Under the pieces are notes generated by a model. It did no database searches. It saw nothing but the letters and a program-made list of their open reading frames with translations, and had not been told where the DNA came from. A stretch of 64,000 nucleotides of DNA, from the NCBI RefSeq assembly GCF_918797505.1, contig NC_092796.1:61534851-61598850 (forward strand), read 5' to 3'. The stretch is from Bemisia tabaci. Taxonomy: Eukaryota; Arthropoda; Insecta; Hemiptera; Aleyrodidae. This document shows, piece after piece, positions 35,166-46,209 of this stretch. Within the stretch, counting starts at the first letter, position 1, and every line of letters begins with the position of its first letter. Position numbers and translations under genes: made by a program.

Positions 35166-35422
35166 CTGCCACGCTACGGAAGAACACCGTATGAACCTTG
35201 AGATGTTGCCAAATTTCATTCGATAAAATACGAATTTTCTGTGAAACTGGTCAAAAAATTTTTTTCAATGTTTCAGAGAATCTGATTTGCAATATCATCT
35301 AAAGCAGTATCTGAAAATTCCAACGAAGAATTTTCATAAATTTCCTCGAAAAATGCATAATTCTTCAGGAGAAATTTGGCAAAATTCGGATGCTTATATG
35401 ACGTTTTTCCTTAGCACGGCAG
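35166..35422. repeat. Foldback MITE, family A, copy 3
   Basis: The left end CTGCCACGCTACGGAAGAAC, ACCGTATGAACCTTG and the right end (reverse complement CTGCCGTGCTAAGGAAAAAC, GTCATATAAGCATCC) pair as terminal inverted repeats. Length (257 bp) and interior match copy 2. TTAG precedes and TTAA follows the element. Confidence 0.85.
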
Positions 35423-36809
35423 TTAAGGTGAAGTTTTAGCTTTGTCGCAGTGCATTTTGGGTACGATCGATATATTTCAAAATTTAAACTATTAGGTGGA
35501 TTATTTAGGGAAAAAGCAAGGTTTCAGTCTCCAGATCAATCACTAAGGGATATATCCAATCGAAAAGGGTGGAGTACCAATTTTGATGAAGTTCAGCTCA
35601 TTATCTTATTTATTTGAAGAGATATTTCACAGTTGTGTCGTAAAGGCATGTTTTTAAAGTGTTGCAACGGTGTTGATATGATGCTCACAATTGTCAAACC
35701 TACGATTTCTCAGGAACGCCAGTTGCATCCAGGAAAATGGAACAAGCGTGGCCGTGGCGTGAATTGAAAAACCGGAATTTGACGTTCGTAATATGTCAGT
35801 GGAAGAGTGGAAATGAAAAAAGTAGCGGAAAAGTAGTGACATCGCAAATATAAATTGACTTGCCGCTCGAAAAATTTTCAAGTTTCCTGGAAGCGAGTGT
35901 TTTTAGGGGAAAATTTGACCTCGATATCCTGCCACAGTATAACTTTTTTTTGTGCAAGAGAGACAGACTATAAAATTTTGACATTCATCAACGTTGCCTT
36001 AAGGACAGAAATTAATTTAAGTCCTTTCAGTGCCTATTCAAAAAAGGCATGCCTTTCAAGAGGAGCAAAATTCAGATAGGCTGCCAACATCAAGAGGAGA
36101 ATAGGTAGGTATATTAGGTACCTAAAAAGTTGTAGTATCATTATTTTTGTATTTATTAATTTTTTTCTAAATCAAACGTACCCATCTTATTTGTATAGAC
36201 TTAGGACACCAACAATGCGGTGTGCGCTCTGACAGGTGGGTGACGACGTTTTCTGTCATTGTCGAGGATAGATTACTTTCCTAACATTGAAAGTCAAAAC
36301 TTGGCTTCGCATAGATTTTACTCATTGATTCTCCTTATTCTCAAGATTCAAACATTAAAATACAATGGGTCGATGGCACCCTTCTTTTAATTCATTTTCT
36401 GGGAGTAGGGAATGAAGTAAGCTCCCAAGAATTTTTCCAGATGTTTTAAACTCTAAATGGCAAAGAAACCTTGTTGCGAAAATGCCAATACTGTGACCCG
36501 TTTAAAACGATATTTTCTGCGGGCGCTGATGACGTACCTGCCGAGTCGGGGGAAATGGCGTTCACTGATTGGCTGAGCTCATAATCCGGCATCGTCTTGC
36601 TACGTCAACGATTGTCGGCTTTTGATTAACTTTTTTCCCTAAAAAATGATTTTTTGAACTTTCTTATGAACAGTTTAGTTTTTTCATGAAATTGTACGCA
36701 CGAAAAACTATACTACAACCCTGCAAAAATTCCCTGCCACTGCCGCATTCTGATGTGATGCGCAATATAGCAACCATTTGAGGAATGAATTTTAGAGTCC
36801 AAAATAATG
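35423..36809. other. Intergenic DNA, nothing recognised
   Basis: No supported gene. Short open frames on both strands around 35.65-36.08 kb lack splice or start context. Confidence 0.5.
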
Positions 36810-37839
36810 CACTGTTTGAAAGAGAGGCGTGAAATTCGGTGTCGGAGTCTGAACATATAGTGCCCAAAAACCCCGAGTGATATGAATACGAAGTGAAATT
36901 AGCACCATAAAAGCGTATGACACTCCGCAAAAAGATACCGCTCATAGTAGCAGTGTAAGTCACTCCGTAAGGAAAATGGATTCCGCTCCGCATCAGGGCC
37001 GGATTTTCTTACTTGCCCCCATGGGCCGCCTGTATTTTGCCGCCCCCTTCTCATTCGTTTTGAAACATCAATAAAAACCATCAAGTGAACGTGCCAGCGG
37101 GGGAGGGGTGCACAAGACGCGTTTACTCGTGTTGAACACATTTTTTGGGAAAGCCCTGTCAACACTACTAGCAAAAGGTCACGGAACTTTGCGTGAAAGT
37201 CAAGTTTCGTAAACCTATCTCTCATGGACAAGGCCTTCCATTCATAAAAAATGAACGAACAAATTATGAAAGAACAAACACAAATTTCGGTTTAATGATT
37301 TTAACTTCCGCCGCCGCGCCGCGCCGACCGCACCGTGTTATGCGCAATGCGTGAAGTATTCACGCAGTCTTGTAGGCGCTATCCGTTTCACGCTGACCAC
37401 AATAACCGCACTGTGTTTGATGCAATGCGTGAAGTATTCGTGCAGTCTTGTAGGCGCTAATATGTGTTACATGCCGATTGCATCATCATTTCTCCCTAAG
37501 TCGCGCCGTTCCAGGCCAAATTGTGTGTTTGGTTTCTCTCTTAACTCGACTAATTAAAGGTGCTGTCTCTTGTATCACTGAAAGACGACAAAATTAGAAA
37601 TTACTATACTCTCAGGAAATGAGAGATTTTGTAGCCTTTTCTCGTTTGTAATTTTTTTTTCTAAATCCGATTTTTTTTATATACCTACATTTAAAAAAAT
37701 TGCAAAATTTGCCGCCCCCTAGATTTGCCGCCATGGGCCGCGGCCCATGTGGCCACCCCCTTAATCCGGCCCTGCTCCGCATTCATATCACTCAGAGTTT
37801 TTGGGTGCTATAGACTCCGGCAAAGAATTTTTAACAGTG
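36810..37839. repeat. Foldback element split by a hAT-type insertion
   Basis: CACTGTTTGAAAGAG, GGAGTCTGAACATATAGTGC, CCAAAAACCCCGAGTGATAT on the left is mirrored by ATATCACTCAGAGTTTTTGG, GTGCTATAGACTCCGG, AACAGTG on the right. These arms of 60-90 bp belong to one older element. Its right part was separated when the 781-bp element 36994-37774 inserted. Confidence 0.75.
36994..37774. mobile_element. Non-autonomous hAT-type element with 8-bp target duplication
   Basis: The element starts CAGGGCCGGATT and ends AATCCGGCCCTG. It is flanked on both sides by the identical octamer CTCCGCAT (36986-36993 and 37775-37782). CAGGG-type termini plus an 8-bp duplication are the hallmark of hAT transposons. 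No transposase frame is present. The interior has two GCAATGCGTGAAGTATTC units (near 37339 and 37421), and GCCGCCATGGGCCGCGGCCC close to the right end. Confidence 0.9.
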
Positions 37840-39169
37840 TGTGCGGCAACATGTCACCACCGAGAGCTAAGCGTGTTAAACTTTCGTGCAAATAATGCCT
37901 AGTGAAACGGAAGCATCAGTGCAAATCAGCGATGTCAGATAATACATGGAAGTTAGCATTTTTAGAATAAAAACCTCACTTGCATTTCAAGATGAAAAGA
38001 ACACGGAGAGTGCAATTTTGAATCAATGAGACAACGAAGTAATACGTTTGCTGGGGGATTTACTGACCGGAGCCCTCCAGTTCACACCTGTAAAGACAGG
38101 TTCGCGTGGAGTCTCTTCCATGACTGACTGTGAGTACGACCTGAGAAAAAATCGTCTCCTCCAAATGATGGGCTCTCGGCCTCGGCAAACATGGCTGCAT
38201 CTTCATTGCAATTTCTAAAAATATCTAAATCTCTGGTTATGTCTTATTTTGATCAAAGAAATTAACCAAAATATCCTTAAAATGATTTATAGATATTTTT
38301 CGATGAGAAGGAAGAATGTATTGAAAATTTGAAAAAAAAAAAAAAAAAAAAAAAAACTGCTGCTTGGTATTCAATTAAGAAAATGAAACGTAAGCGGAGA
38401 TCTGCAACGTCGCAATGGGGGATTCGCAATTTACGACTGTTATCATCGATATCAAAGAGCAGAGCCAAAAAATGGTCAAATAACGCGTAACGCCCACAAG
38501 GAGGGGAGGGGCGTATGAGCCTGAGTTACGAGGGAGGGGGGGGGGGGGGTTAATGCCAGTGTTACGTGATCCTCAATATTGATGAAGAACACACAAAATT
38601 CTTTTCCTGGCGTTCTTTGTCACATTCGCATTAAAAATACTTCTAATTTTATCCAGTTATATATATGCAACGGTTTCCACATATAAATTAGGATCTCGAG
38701 GGGGGGGGGGGGTGTCTGTCAAGCGTTACGTAATTGGTAAGGGGGGAGCAGTCCGGGGTTGCGTTCGAAGCGTTACAAGGGGCAGGGGAGGGGTTAAAAA
38801 TGCCGAAAAAGTGCATTGCAAAATTTTAGGGACGCTCCCTTTCCCGTAAAACTTGTTTTCTTTTTTTCTTTTTCTTCTTTTTTTTTAAAAAAGAAAGAAG
38901 AAGAGAAAAGAAAGAAGTATGCCACTTCAGACTTTTAAATAAGATATGAGTTCAACATGACAATATTTCGTTATGAAGAACGCCAAAACATTTTACCTCA
39001 GCAGTGAATGAAATTGTCACAGAAAGAACAAATACAAAATTTTCGTTCTTTGTTTTTTTTCTTAATAATAATAATAAAAATAATAATAAAAAAATTATAA
39101 AAAAGACATGAACTAACATACGGACTAGTTTTAAGTATTTATTTATTTCACACTACAGTAAAAATTTTC
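37840..39169. other. Intergenic DNA with homopolymer and microsatellite tracts
   Basis: No gene seen. An A-run spans about 38332-38356, G-runs about 38538-38550 and 38701-38712, and AAT-rich repeats about 39064-39100. The polypurine/polypyrimidine segment 38850-38920 is also conspicuous. Confidence 0.55.
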
Positions 39170-39251
39170 CGCAGTCGGTAGGATTCGAACCTACGCTCCC
39201 AGAGGGAATCTGATTTCTAGTCAGACGCCTTAACCACTCGGCCACGACTGC
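39170..39251 (-). tRNA. tRNA-Ser (anticodon AGA)
   Basis: The minus strand folds as a complete class II tRNA of 82 nt. The acceptor stem is GCAGTCG/CGACTGC with discriminator G at 39170. The D arm contains GGCCGAGTGGTTAAGGC (box A). The anticodon stem is TCTGA/TCAGA with loop CTAGAAA, giving anticodon AGA. The long variable arm is TTCCCTCTGGGAG. The T arm is GTAGGTTCGAATCCTAC (box B). The discriminator G and long variable arm are typical for serine. CCA is not encoded, as expected in eukaryotes. A TTTTT run 4 bases past the 3' end can stop RNA polymerase III. It is a single, intronless copy that appears functional. Confidence 0.97.
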
Positions 39252-40367
39252 CGGTTGGAGTGGAGGCCGAAATTAAGAAAATTCAACCCGCGCTACAAGA
39301 ATGAAACATATTTAAATCATTAAAGCAAGAAATAAATCAAATTTAATCAGAAAAATATGATTTTCTTTCAAAGATAAAAAGTGGGGATCGAATGAATGGA
39401 GTAGCGGCGGAACCTGTAGTGCTACGCGCGGTGGAAACGTCAGTGATACCTGGCGGCGGATGTGGCGCGCTCATTCTGAGGCCCACGTGGAGCGTGAGCC
39501 CGGGGCTTCACGGTTTCAAGGGGTATCCGTGGACCTCGCCTCGTTTCGTCAGGTACCTCCCGACTATCTACGCTCCGACTTCGTGATCCCACCTCATTAT
39601 TTTGAGTCAACTGTCAATCGTCGCTTACCATCCATTAGGTCTGTTAACAAATTATGCATCAAAAGTTAATATACCTGTATTTAAGATTTTCCTCAATCCT
39701 GCATTGAGAGTTTCGGCCATCAACAACTTTAGTAATTCGAGTAAAGTTACATATGGGTGCTTTGTACGTAAGTAATAAGATAAAAAAAATGTAAAAAAAA
39801 ATAAATAAAAAAAAAATAAAATAAAAGGTACGTAAAAATGTATACCAAACTGGACAAGCGTGCAGTTTAATAAATATGCAGAAAACGCGCTCTTTTGGAA
39901 TCTTTGACCCAATTAAAAGACCTTGTCTATAAAAAAGTATTGTAACGTGTAACATGTTTACCTAGGTGTAGCCTCCTTACTGAGTTGTACAGAGTACAAA
40001 ATGGTACATCTTCAATACTTTGACTTGAAAAAAAAACATTAAATTTATGAGGAATTTACCCCGTGGTAACTAGATACCTAAGCAGTTTTATGTAAAATAT
40101 CACCGATCGGTGTGTTTTTTTTATTTTTCTCATAAAATTGCCGTTCTGATTACCATGCTGTGGCATTTACATTTTTAACGTAAAAGAGGATGTAAAACTT
40201 TCGTGCTCTGTCACAGTGGTAAGTACTTTTTTTAAATTTTATTTTGGATGGGTCGATACGAAAGTCCCGCTAAAGTGCATTTAATTATATAAGTACATTC
40301 AGTACATTCCGCATTATTTGAATATTTTTACATGCTTCAATGATTATGACGCATGAAGCTGGTCGGT
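39252..40367. other. Intergenic DNA, nothing recognised
   Basis: No supported gene. AT-rich with A-rich runs at 39780-39830. Confidence 0.55.
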
Positions 40368-41167
40368 ATGGGCCGCCTGTATTTTGCCGCCCCCTCTTCA
40401 TTAGTTTTGAAACATCAATAAAAAGCATCAAATGAACGTGCCAGCGGGGGTGCATAAGACGCGTTTACTCGTGTTGGACACATTTTTTGGGAAAGCCCTG
40501 TCAACACTACTAGCAAGAGTTCACGGAACTTTGTGCGAAAGTCAAATTTCGTAAACATATCTCTAATGGACAAGGCCTTCCGTTCATAAGAAATGAACGA
40601 AAAAATTATGAAAGAACAAACACAAAATTTGGTTTAATGATTATAACTTCCGCCGCCGCGCCGCGCCGACGCGCACGCGTGTTTGGACGCAATGCGTGAA
40701 GTATTCACGCAGTCTTGTAGGCGCTATCCGTTTTACGCTGACCGCAATGACCGCACTCTGTTTGATGCAATGCGTGAAGTATTCATTCGTGCAGTTTTGT
40801 AGGCGCTTATGTGTTACAAGCCGATCGCCGCGCCGAGGGCTTCTCCTTTTCATCTCTAGTCCTCGTCATCATTTCTCTCTAAGTCGCGCCGTTCCGAGCC
40901 AAATTGCGTGTTTTAACTGTTTGGATTCTCTCTTAACTTGAATAATTAAAGGTGCTGTCTCTTGTATCTCTGAGAGACGACAAAATTAGAAATTATTATA
41001 CTCTCAGGAAATGAGAGATTTTGTCGCCTTATCTCGTTTGTAATTTTTTTTTCTAAATCCGATTTTTTTTTATACCAACGTTTAAAAAAATTGCAAAATT
41101 TGCCGCCTCCTATAGATTTGCCGCCATGGGCCGCGGCCCATGTAGCCACCCCCTTAATCCGGCCCTG
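40368..41167. mobile_element. hAT-type element, second copy, left end truncated
   Basis: Nearly identical to 36994-37774 from GGGCCGCCTGTATTTTGCCG to the terminal TTAATCCGGCCCTG at 41167, including two GCAATGCGTGAAGTATTC units (near 40689 and 40767). The first dozen bases (CAGGGCCGGATT) are missing, so no target duplication can be defined. Its right end abuts the TTGGCAATAGCTGATGTG repeat. Confidence 0.85.
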
Positions 41168-41240
41168 TTGGCAATAGCTGATGTGGCTTGGTTCCTTTCT
41201 GTTTCACGCGGTCCAATTTACAGCTGCCTAGAACAAGTTC
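41168..41240. repeat. Copy of the TTGGCAATAGCTGATGTG repeat
   Basis: TTGGCAATAGCTGATGTGGC followed by TTGGTTCCTTTCTG and ACGCGGTCC matches 12017-12068. The two loci therefore share both this repeat and the minisatellite unit. Confidence 0.6.
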
Positions 41241-41587
41241 GCTTGAAGTTCCACGAACCGCGCCCGCATAGACAAGGCCTGTAATTTAAGTGTGGCTGTC
41301 CCTGCGCCAAAAATTAATAGTAATGCGGGAAAACATTCAGAGAAAAGTTAGTGATAGGGGGAATAAACGAGGTATAGGGAAAAGCAAAAATGAAAGGTTT
41401 ACGGTCAGGAGAGAAAAACGCATGAGAGTGGGTAATTGAAAACGAGGGTCAAGTCGATGGCTACTCTCATTTGTGAGTGACTCTCAATGCTGCACTGATC
41501 CGTACCGACATTCTAAACACTGCTGCCGCGAATCTCATCAACTAATTATATTTAAATTGATTTATCCAATAAATCTCCCCCCCCCCC

Positions 41588-41618
<31 letters not shown>

Positions 41619-41722
41619 GAAAAAGACTCATGATGGACAAAAGGAAAATTTCACCCAATTTCGAAAATTTTAACCAATGGCGCTATATATGGTCATTTCT
41701 TACCTCAATATTTTCCGAAGAA
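41241..41722. other. Intergenic DNA with a C-run/A-run tract
   Basis: No gene. A C-run followed by an A-run of nearly 30 bases spans about 41577-41615. Confidence 0.55.
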
Positions 41723-42086
41723 GAGGAGTTTCGATGAGGGCCGTTTTGAGGTCCAACCTCAACCTCAACTAAACGATTTTTTGCTCATTACAGGTCCTAG
41801 TAACGGAGTCCATCGTGAATTGGTCCATTTCTGTCTCTTTTCAGGTCTTATGCTGAGCTAAATATGGGTCTAGAAGTCAATTTTTGACAAAATTTGCAAA
41901 TTTTGCGGATTTCCAGTCGAACGCCGATAAATCCGCATTTCTCCCTAAAATGTTAGGTCAGTTTTAGGACTGAAAATAATCAAATCATGATGCGCAACGT
42001 AAACTATAGACCTTTAATGAGAAAAAAATCGTGTGGTTACGGAAATTTAGGGTGGGCCTAAAAACGGCCCTTATCGATACTCCTCC
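41723..42086. repeat. MITE with GAGGAGTTTCGATGAGGGCC termini
   Basis: GAGGAGTTTCGATGAGGGCC, GTTTTGAGGTCC on the left is mirrored by GGGCCTAAAAACGGCCCTTA, TCGATACTCCTCC on the right: terminal inverted repeats of about 32 bp with several mismatches. The 300-bp interior has no coding capacity. Confidence 0.75.
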
Positions 42087-44590
42087 TTAATTGGGATGTG
42101 CTTGTTCCTTACTTTTGTTGTGGTCGATAAAATTTGCATTAGACATCATGTATTTCCGAAGAACACCCCAGAGACATTCTCTAAATATTCAGCATACAAT
42201 ACACGGGAAACATTCCGTGCTGTCTGGTCTAATTTCAAAACGCTTCTTATGATTTCTATAATTTTTTTCTCATCAAAGGAGGAAATAATTATAATCTGTT
42301 GAAACTATTTATATCATTTCTCCTACGCCAAAACAGAGCTAGTTTCAAACTCGCCAAGTTGGGTACACGAGATAATTTTGTACGCACGTCGCAAGCAGTG
42401 TTCGAAACTCACCTTTGAGTTTCAGGAGCCATGTGGGGCAACGAGCTCGATTTTTAGGGGCCGTTTGAAGATTTTTTACAGGCCAGATTGACTTTTTGCC
42501 TACATATCACGGTGCACTTGGTGGGAATTTAGACGCAAGATGTTTTAGTTACAGAAGTATAGTAATTGTAACTTGGGGGGAAATTTCGAAAACTAACCAA
42601 ACAGAAAAATTAGGATTTGTTTTTTGGAGGGGGGAGGGGCAATTTTTAGGGGCCGTTTTGGCGCAGGGCCTTCATTTTTTAGGCGCCATGACCGATTTCT
42701 TAGGCGCATTAGTCGCGTTGGCGCCTGAGAGTTTCGAACACTGAACGCAAGACATACTTATCCTCAAATCATCAAAGAAATAACTAATGCAGCAGTGGAG
42801 TTTTTTTTGTGGCCTACCTAGAAATTGAAGGCGAGTCTAAGTTCCCAGTCAGCAGATGCACGAGCCGCGCTCGTTTTTTCACCGGAACGTATATCAATGC
42901 CCCAGGGCCAAAAGGTATACCCAACTCCATTTTAGTATTTTCGAGATATCAGAGGAAAACCGAGCGTCGGCCCCCTGATCCCAATGTAAATCGCAATTTT
43001 TGAAAGTGTGTATCTAATAACCGGCGTAAGATAGGGCTACCAAATTTTCCAAACGCATGGAACCGTCAATGGAATTTTGAAAACGCCACTAAATCGAGTT
43101 TTGCAAAAATTTGAGTTAGGTAACTTTTGGCTTTGGGGTACTGATAGCAATTTGGTGCTTAAAGTACGTATATTAATAATGAATTTATGGGATTAAAAAG
43201 GAGCGACAACAATGCTTTAGACTTGAATGGCGCGGTCTCAACAGTAAAAATGCTGGGCTGAGCCGGCCGTTTTTAAAACACAATGGAATACGTGGATGAA
43301 GATACATTTAATGATGGGAGCCTTGTAGGGCCGAGAGAAAGAGAGAGAGAGGGAGGTATACTTGATTCCTCGAGGTCCGAGGCTCAGGACTAACTTTCGA
43401 GTGCTGTTCTGTTTAGTTCAAGAGCTGTAAAAAATTGTTGATATTTGCTTAATTATTTACTTTTATTCATTATCACCGAAGATTCCAACAGACCTTCTCT
43501 GATGACTGTAAAATTAAGTTCTTTCTCCATTAATGATAAGAAGGGGAAAAAATAAATAAATAAAAAAAAAATCCTACTTAACGGAGTCAATACCTCCAGG
43601 TAATAATTTAATGATTAAACTGTTGAAAGGTGAATTGGAGTCGAATGATTTAGGACGATTGGCCGATTTCTCATGGGATGATCTTTGAATAAACATTAGG
43701 TAAATTTCGAAAGGGTTATATCTCTAAAAGAAAAGAAAAAATAAGCAAAAACCAAACTTTTAAAAGATACAGGGTGAACTGGCACACGCACCAGATCATA
43801 ATTAGAGCATAACCCTCCTAAAGATGTCGTTCGAGTTTGATATAAGATGTATCTCTCCTCTAGATTTGGCCAGAAAAGCGTTGTGATCATAATGTTGGAT
43901 AATTTAGTTCATTATGGAAGGGTCGAGCTTCCAGAATTTCTTGTGGAACCCTTCAAACCGATGGCTAAGTGCGAAAATCACGGTACTCGATAGAAAAATA
44001 TCTTACTATGTTTTGTATTGATTTTTTGTTTTTTCCAAGGAGAACTGTTCCTTTTCATTATACATGATTTTTTTTTAGGGTAAGTGGAGAAAATTCACAG
44101 AAAAATTCAATAGAGACCGTTGGTTTCTTTTCCTTGAAAAATTAAAACATGAGTAAAAACTTACATGGATATCTCAACGAGTAAATTTCACCACATTATG
44201 TCGACTGATGAATTTCTCTTTGGAGGGAACGCAAAAACCAGTATGAAAAGTACATGTATTTTACTTCCTTAGAAAGTGGTCGAGCCGAGCCCGCTTTCGG
44301 TCGAAAATTGGACGGAAAAACACAAAACGCTCATCCGAGCATATGATTGGAAAATTCTTCCTCGTGATGCGGTATGTGGTTGAATCATCGCAGCACATCT
44401 CTGACCAAGTGCCTCTGTCCCTCTTTATTCTATGAGCTCTCATAAAGACCGTGAGCATTGGAGATCCGCTTCATTGCTCCGCTAGTACATGGTGATCAAT
44501 TAATCGATTTGGTTCAGTTCGGTTTGGCAACTAAACTAACTGGAAGTAACAAGCTGATAATACTGCACTCATGTTGTTTCTCACTCGTAC
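42087..44590. other. Intergenic DNA, nothing recognised
   Basis: No supported gene. The stretch 42450-42740 contains several TTTTTAGGGGCCGTTTTG and TTAGGCGCC motifs. Their repetition keeps one plus-strand frame open, but it looks like a repeat rather than a protein. Confidence 0.5.
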
Positions 44591-45175
44591 CGATCAGTTC
44601 GCCTTCAATATTTCGACAGGCAACGTGAGCGGCTTGGGAGCAGTAATAGTTGCCCGCACCATTTCGGCCACGTTCACTTGCCCAAGTAGCAGTGATCGCG
44701 ATAAATAGCGATTCTATCGGTTGATCATCGCGATTATATCGGTTGCAATATTATCGAATAAAAAATTGTTATTCATGGCGAGTAAATTGCTATGCATCGC
44801 AATTTTTTTTCCGATAAAATCCCGATCAATATTCGTCGATAAAATCGAGATTAAATCGCCGTACATCGTGATTTTTGTTTCGATAATATCGCGATAAATT
44901 GCCGAGCGATAAAATCTGGATTTTATTGCAACAAAATCGAGGATATAATCGCTCAGAAGTTGATGATTCTAGCGATTTTATGGCCAATAAAATCGCGATA
45001 TATCGTAATTTTTCCGTTGAAAAATGCTACTTGGGTTGGTTTGTTTATAGCTGTGGCAGCTTAATACTTGACTCACATTATTCCTAACTAATTCCGACCA
45101 GTTCGCCTTCAATATCTCGACAGGCAACGTGATCGGCTTGGGAGCAGTAACAGTTGCTCGCCTCATTTCGGCCAC
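44591..45175. repeat. 81-bp direct repeats flanking a MITE
   Basis: 44591-44671 and 45095-45175 are direct repeats of equal length with few mismatches (core AGTTCGCCTTCAATAT, CGACAGGCAACGTGA, CGGCTTGGGAGCAGTAA, CATTTCGGCCAC). Weaker similarity continues to the left of each. They flank the CCCAAGTAGCA element. A local duplication preceded or accompanied the insertion. Confidence 0.8.
44681..45035. repeat. MITE with CCCAAGTAGCA termini and ATCGCGATAAAATCG-rich interior
   Basis: Starts CCCAAGTAGCA and ends TGCTACTTGGG. The 355-bp body is made largely of variations on ATCGCGAT, GATAAAATCG and ATATCGCGA, giving many small palindromes. There is no coding capacity. Confidence 0.75.
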
Positions 45176-45422
45176 TCATTCGGGCCACTCAATAGGTAAG
45201 TACTTCATTGCCTGCTTTTGGAGAGTATTCGCTGTTTTAGCATTACCAATTTCAAATTAGGCGCTGATGCTTAAAAAGAGAAAGTTGATCTTGAGAGAGT
45301 TGTATTGGTGCAAAAAAAAATTAAAAAGTAGGCTGCCAAGTTTTCGTTATGGAAAAACCTTGGTAAACGAAACGTATTCTTGAGAACTTGAGATATTTTT
45401 ATTTCTGCAGATTAATTTTACA

Positions 45423-46209
45423 CTTAAGAAAGGTTGGAGGGGTTACTCCGGTCTGGGAATTTTTCCCCCTATATATCGTCATATCTATAAGTCATATCGA
45501 TTTGAAATTTCGGTTACAGGTAAGCACGTGCGAAACTAAGATTTTCCTGAATTTTCGTTAAACATGGTGCATAGTGCATACCTACCCCTTAATACACGAT
45601 TAAGTAAATTTGAAGAGACCCCCCTGTAACAACCATTTTTCGGTCTGAGAGTGAGCTAGAGACCTCTGCAATTTGTTTTTAAGTATCAAGAAATGCTCCA
45701 ATTATTATCTAACAGAGTCGGATTTTTTTTCCTTTCTTTTTTTTTAAGTAGGTATTTTTTGGACATTTTTTTCAGATGAATTTTTCTCCAAATTTTTTTG
45801 GTTCTTATTAAAATACTTAATGATTAATGAGGAAGATGAAAATTCTGGTTCTATTATTATCCAACCGATTTGATTTCTGTTATCTAGAGCATACAAATCT
45901 AGTCAACAAAACTCTAGGTCTTTAGCTCAATTGGGACCTGAGAAATGGTTGCCAAGAAGTGAAAAAACATGCAGAAAACTGATTTTTCAGAAGTGCAATA
46001 TTAGTAAATGTGAGTGAAAAAGTGCAAAGTGCAAGTGCATCATTTTGCAAGGGATCATCCCCTTTATCGAATTTTTTCAAGTCTTTGTTATCATGATAAT
46101 TACAGAGTGGATACATAATCTTCTTGAGCAGACTCTGTCATATAAAATTAGTGGGAAAAAATCCAAAACACACTTTTGGGCTATTTTTAGACCGGAGTAC
46201 TCCCTTAAC
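45423..46209. repeat. Long inverted-repeat element with GTTACTCCGGTCT termini
   Basis: CTTAAGAAAGGTTGGAGGGG, TTACTCCGGTCTGGGAAT on the left is mirrored by ATTTTTAGACCGGAGTACTC, CCTTAACTTG on the right. The arms are short and imperfect and the element is almost 790 bp with no clear transposase frame. Confidence 0.55.

Noticed and set aside
42496..42744. Open frame with repeated FLGA motifs
   Set aside because: Created by repetition of TTTTAGGGGCC / TTAGGCGCC motifs in a noncoding repeat.
44681..45035. CRISPR-like appearance of regularly recurring ATCGCGATAAAATCG motifs
   Set aside because: Spacing is irregular, units vary, there are no unique spacers, and the stretch is bounded by MITE termini in a eukaryotic context.
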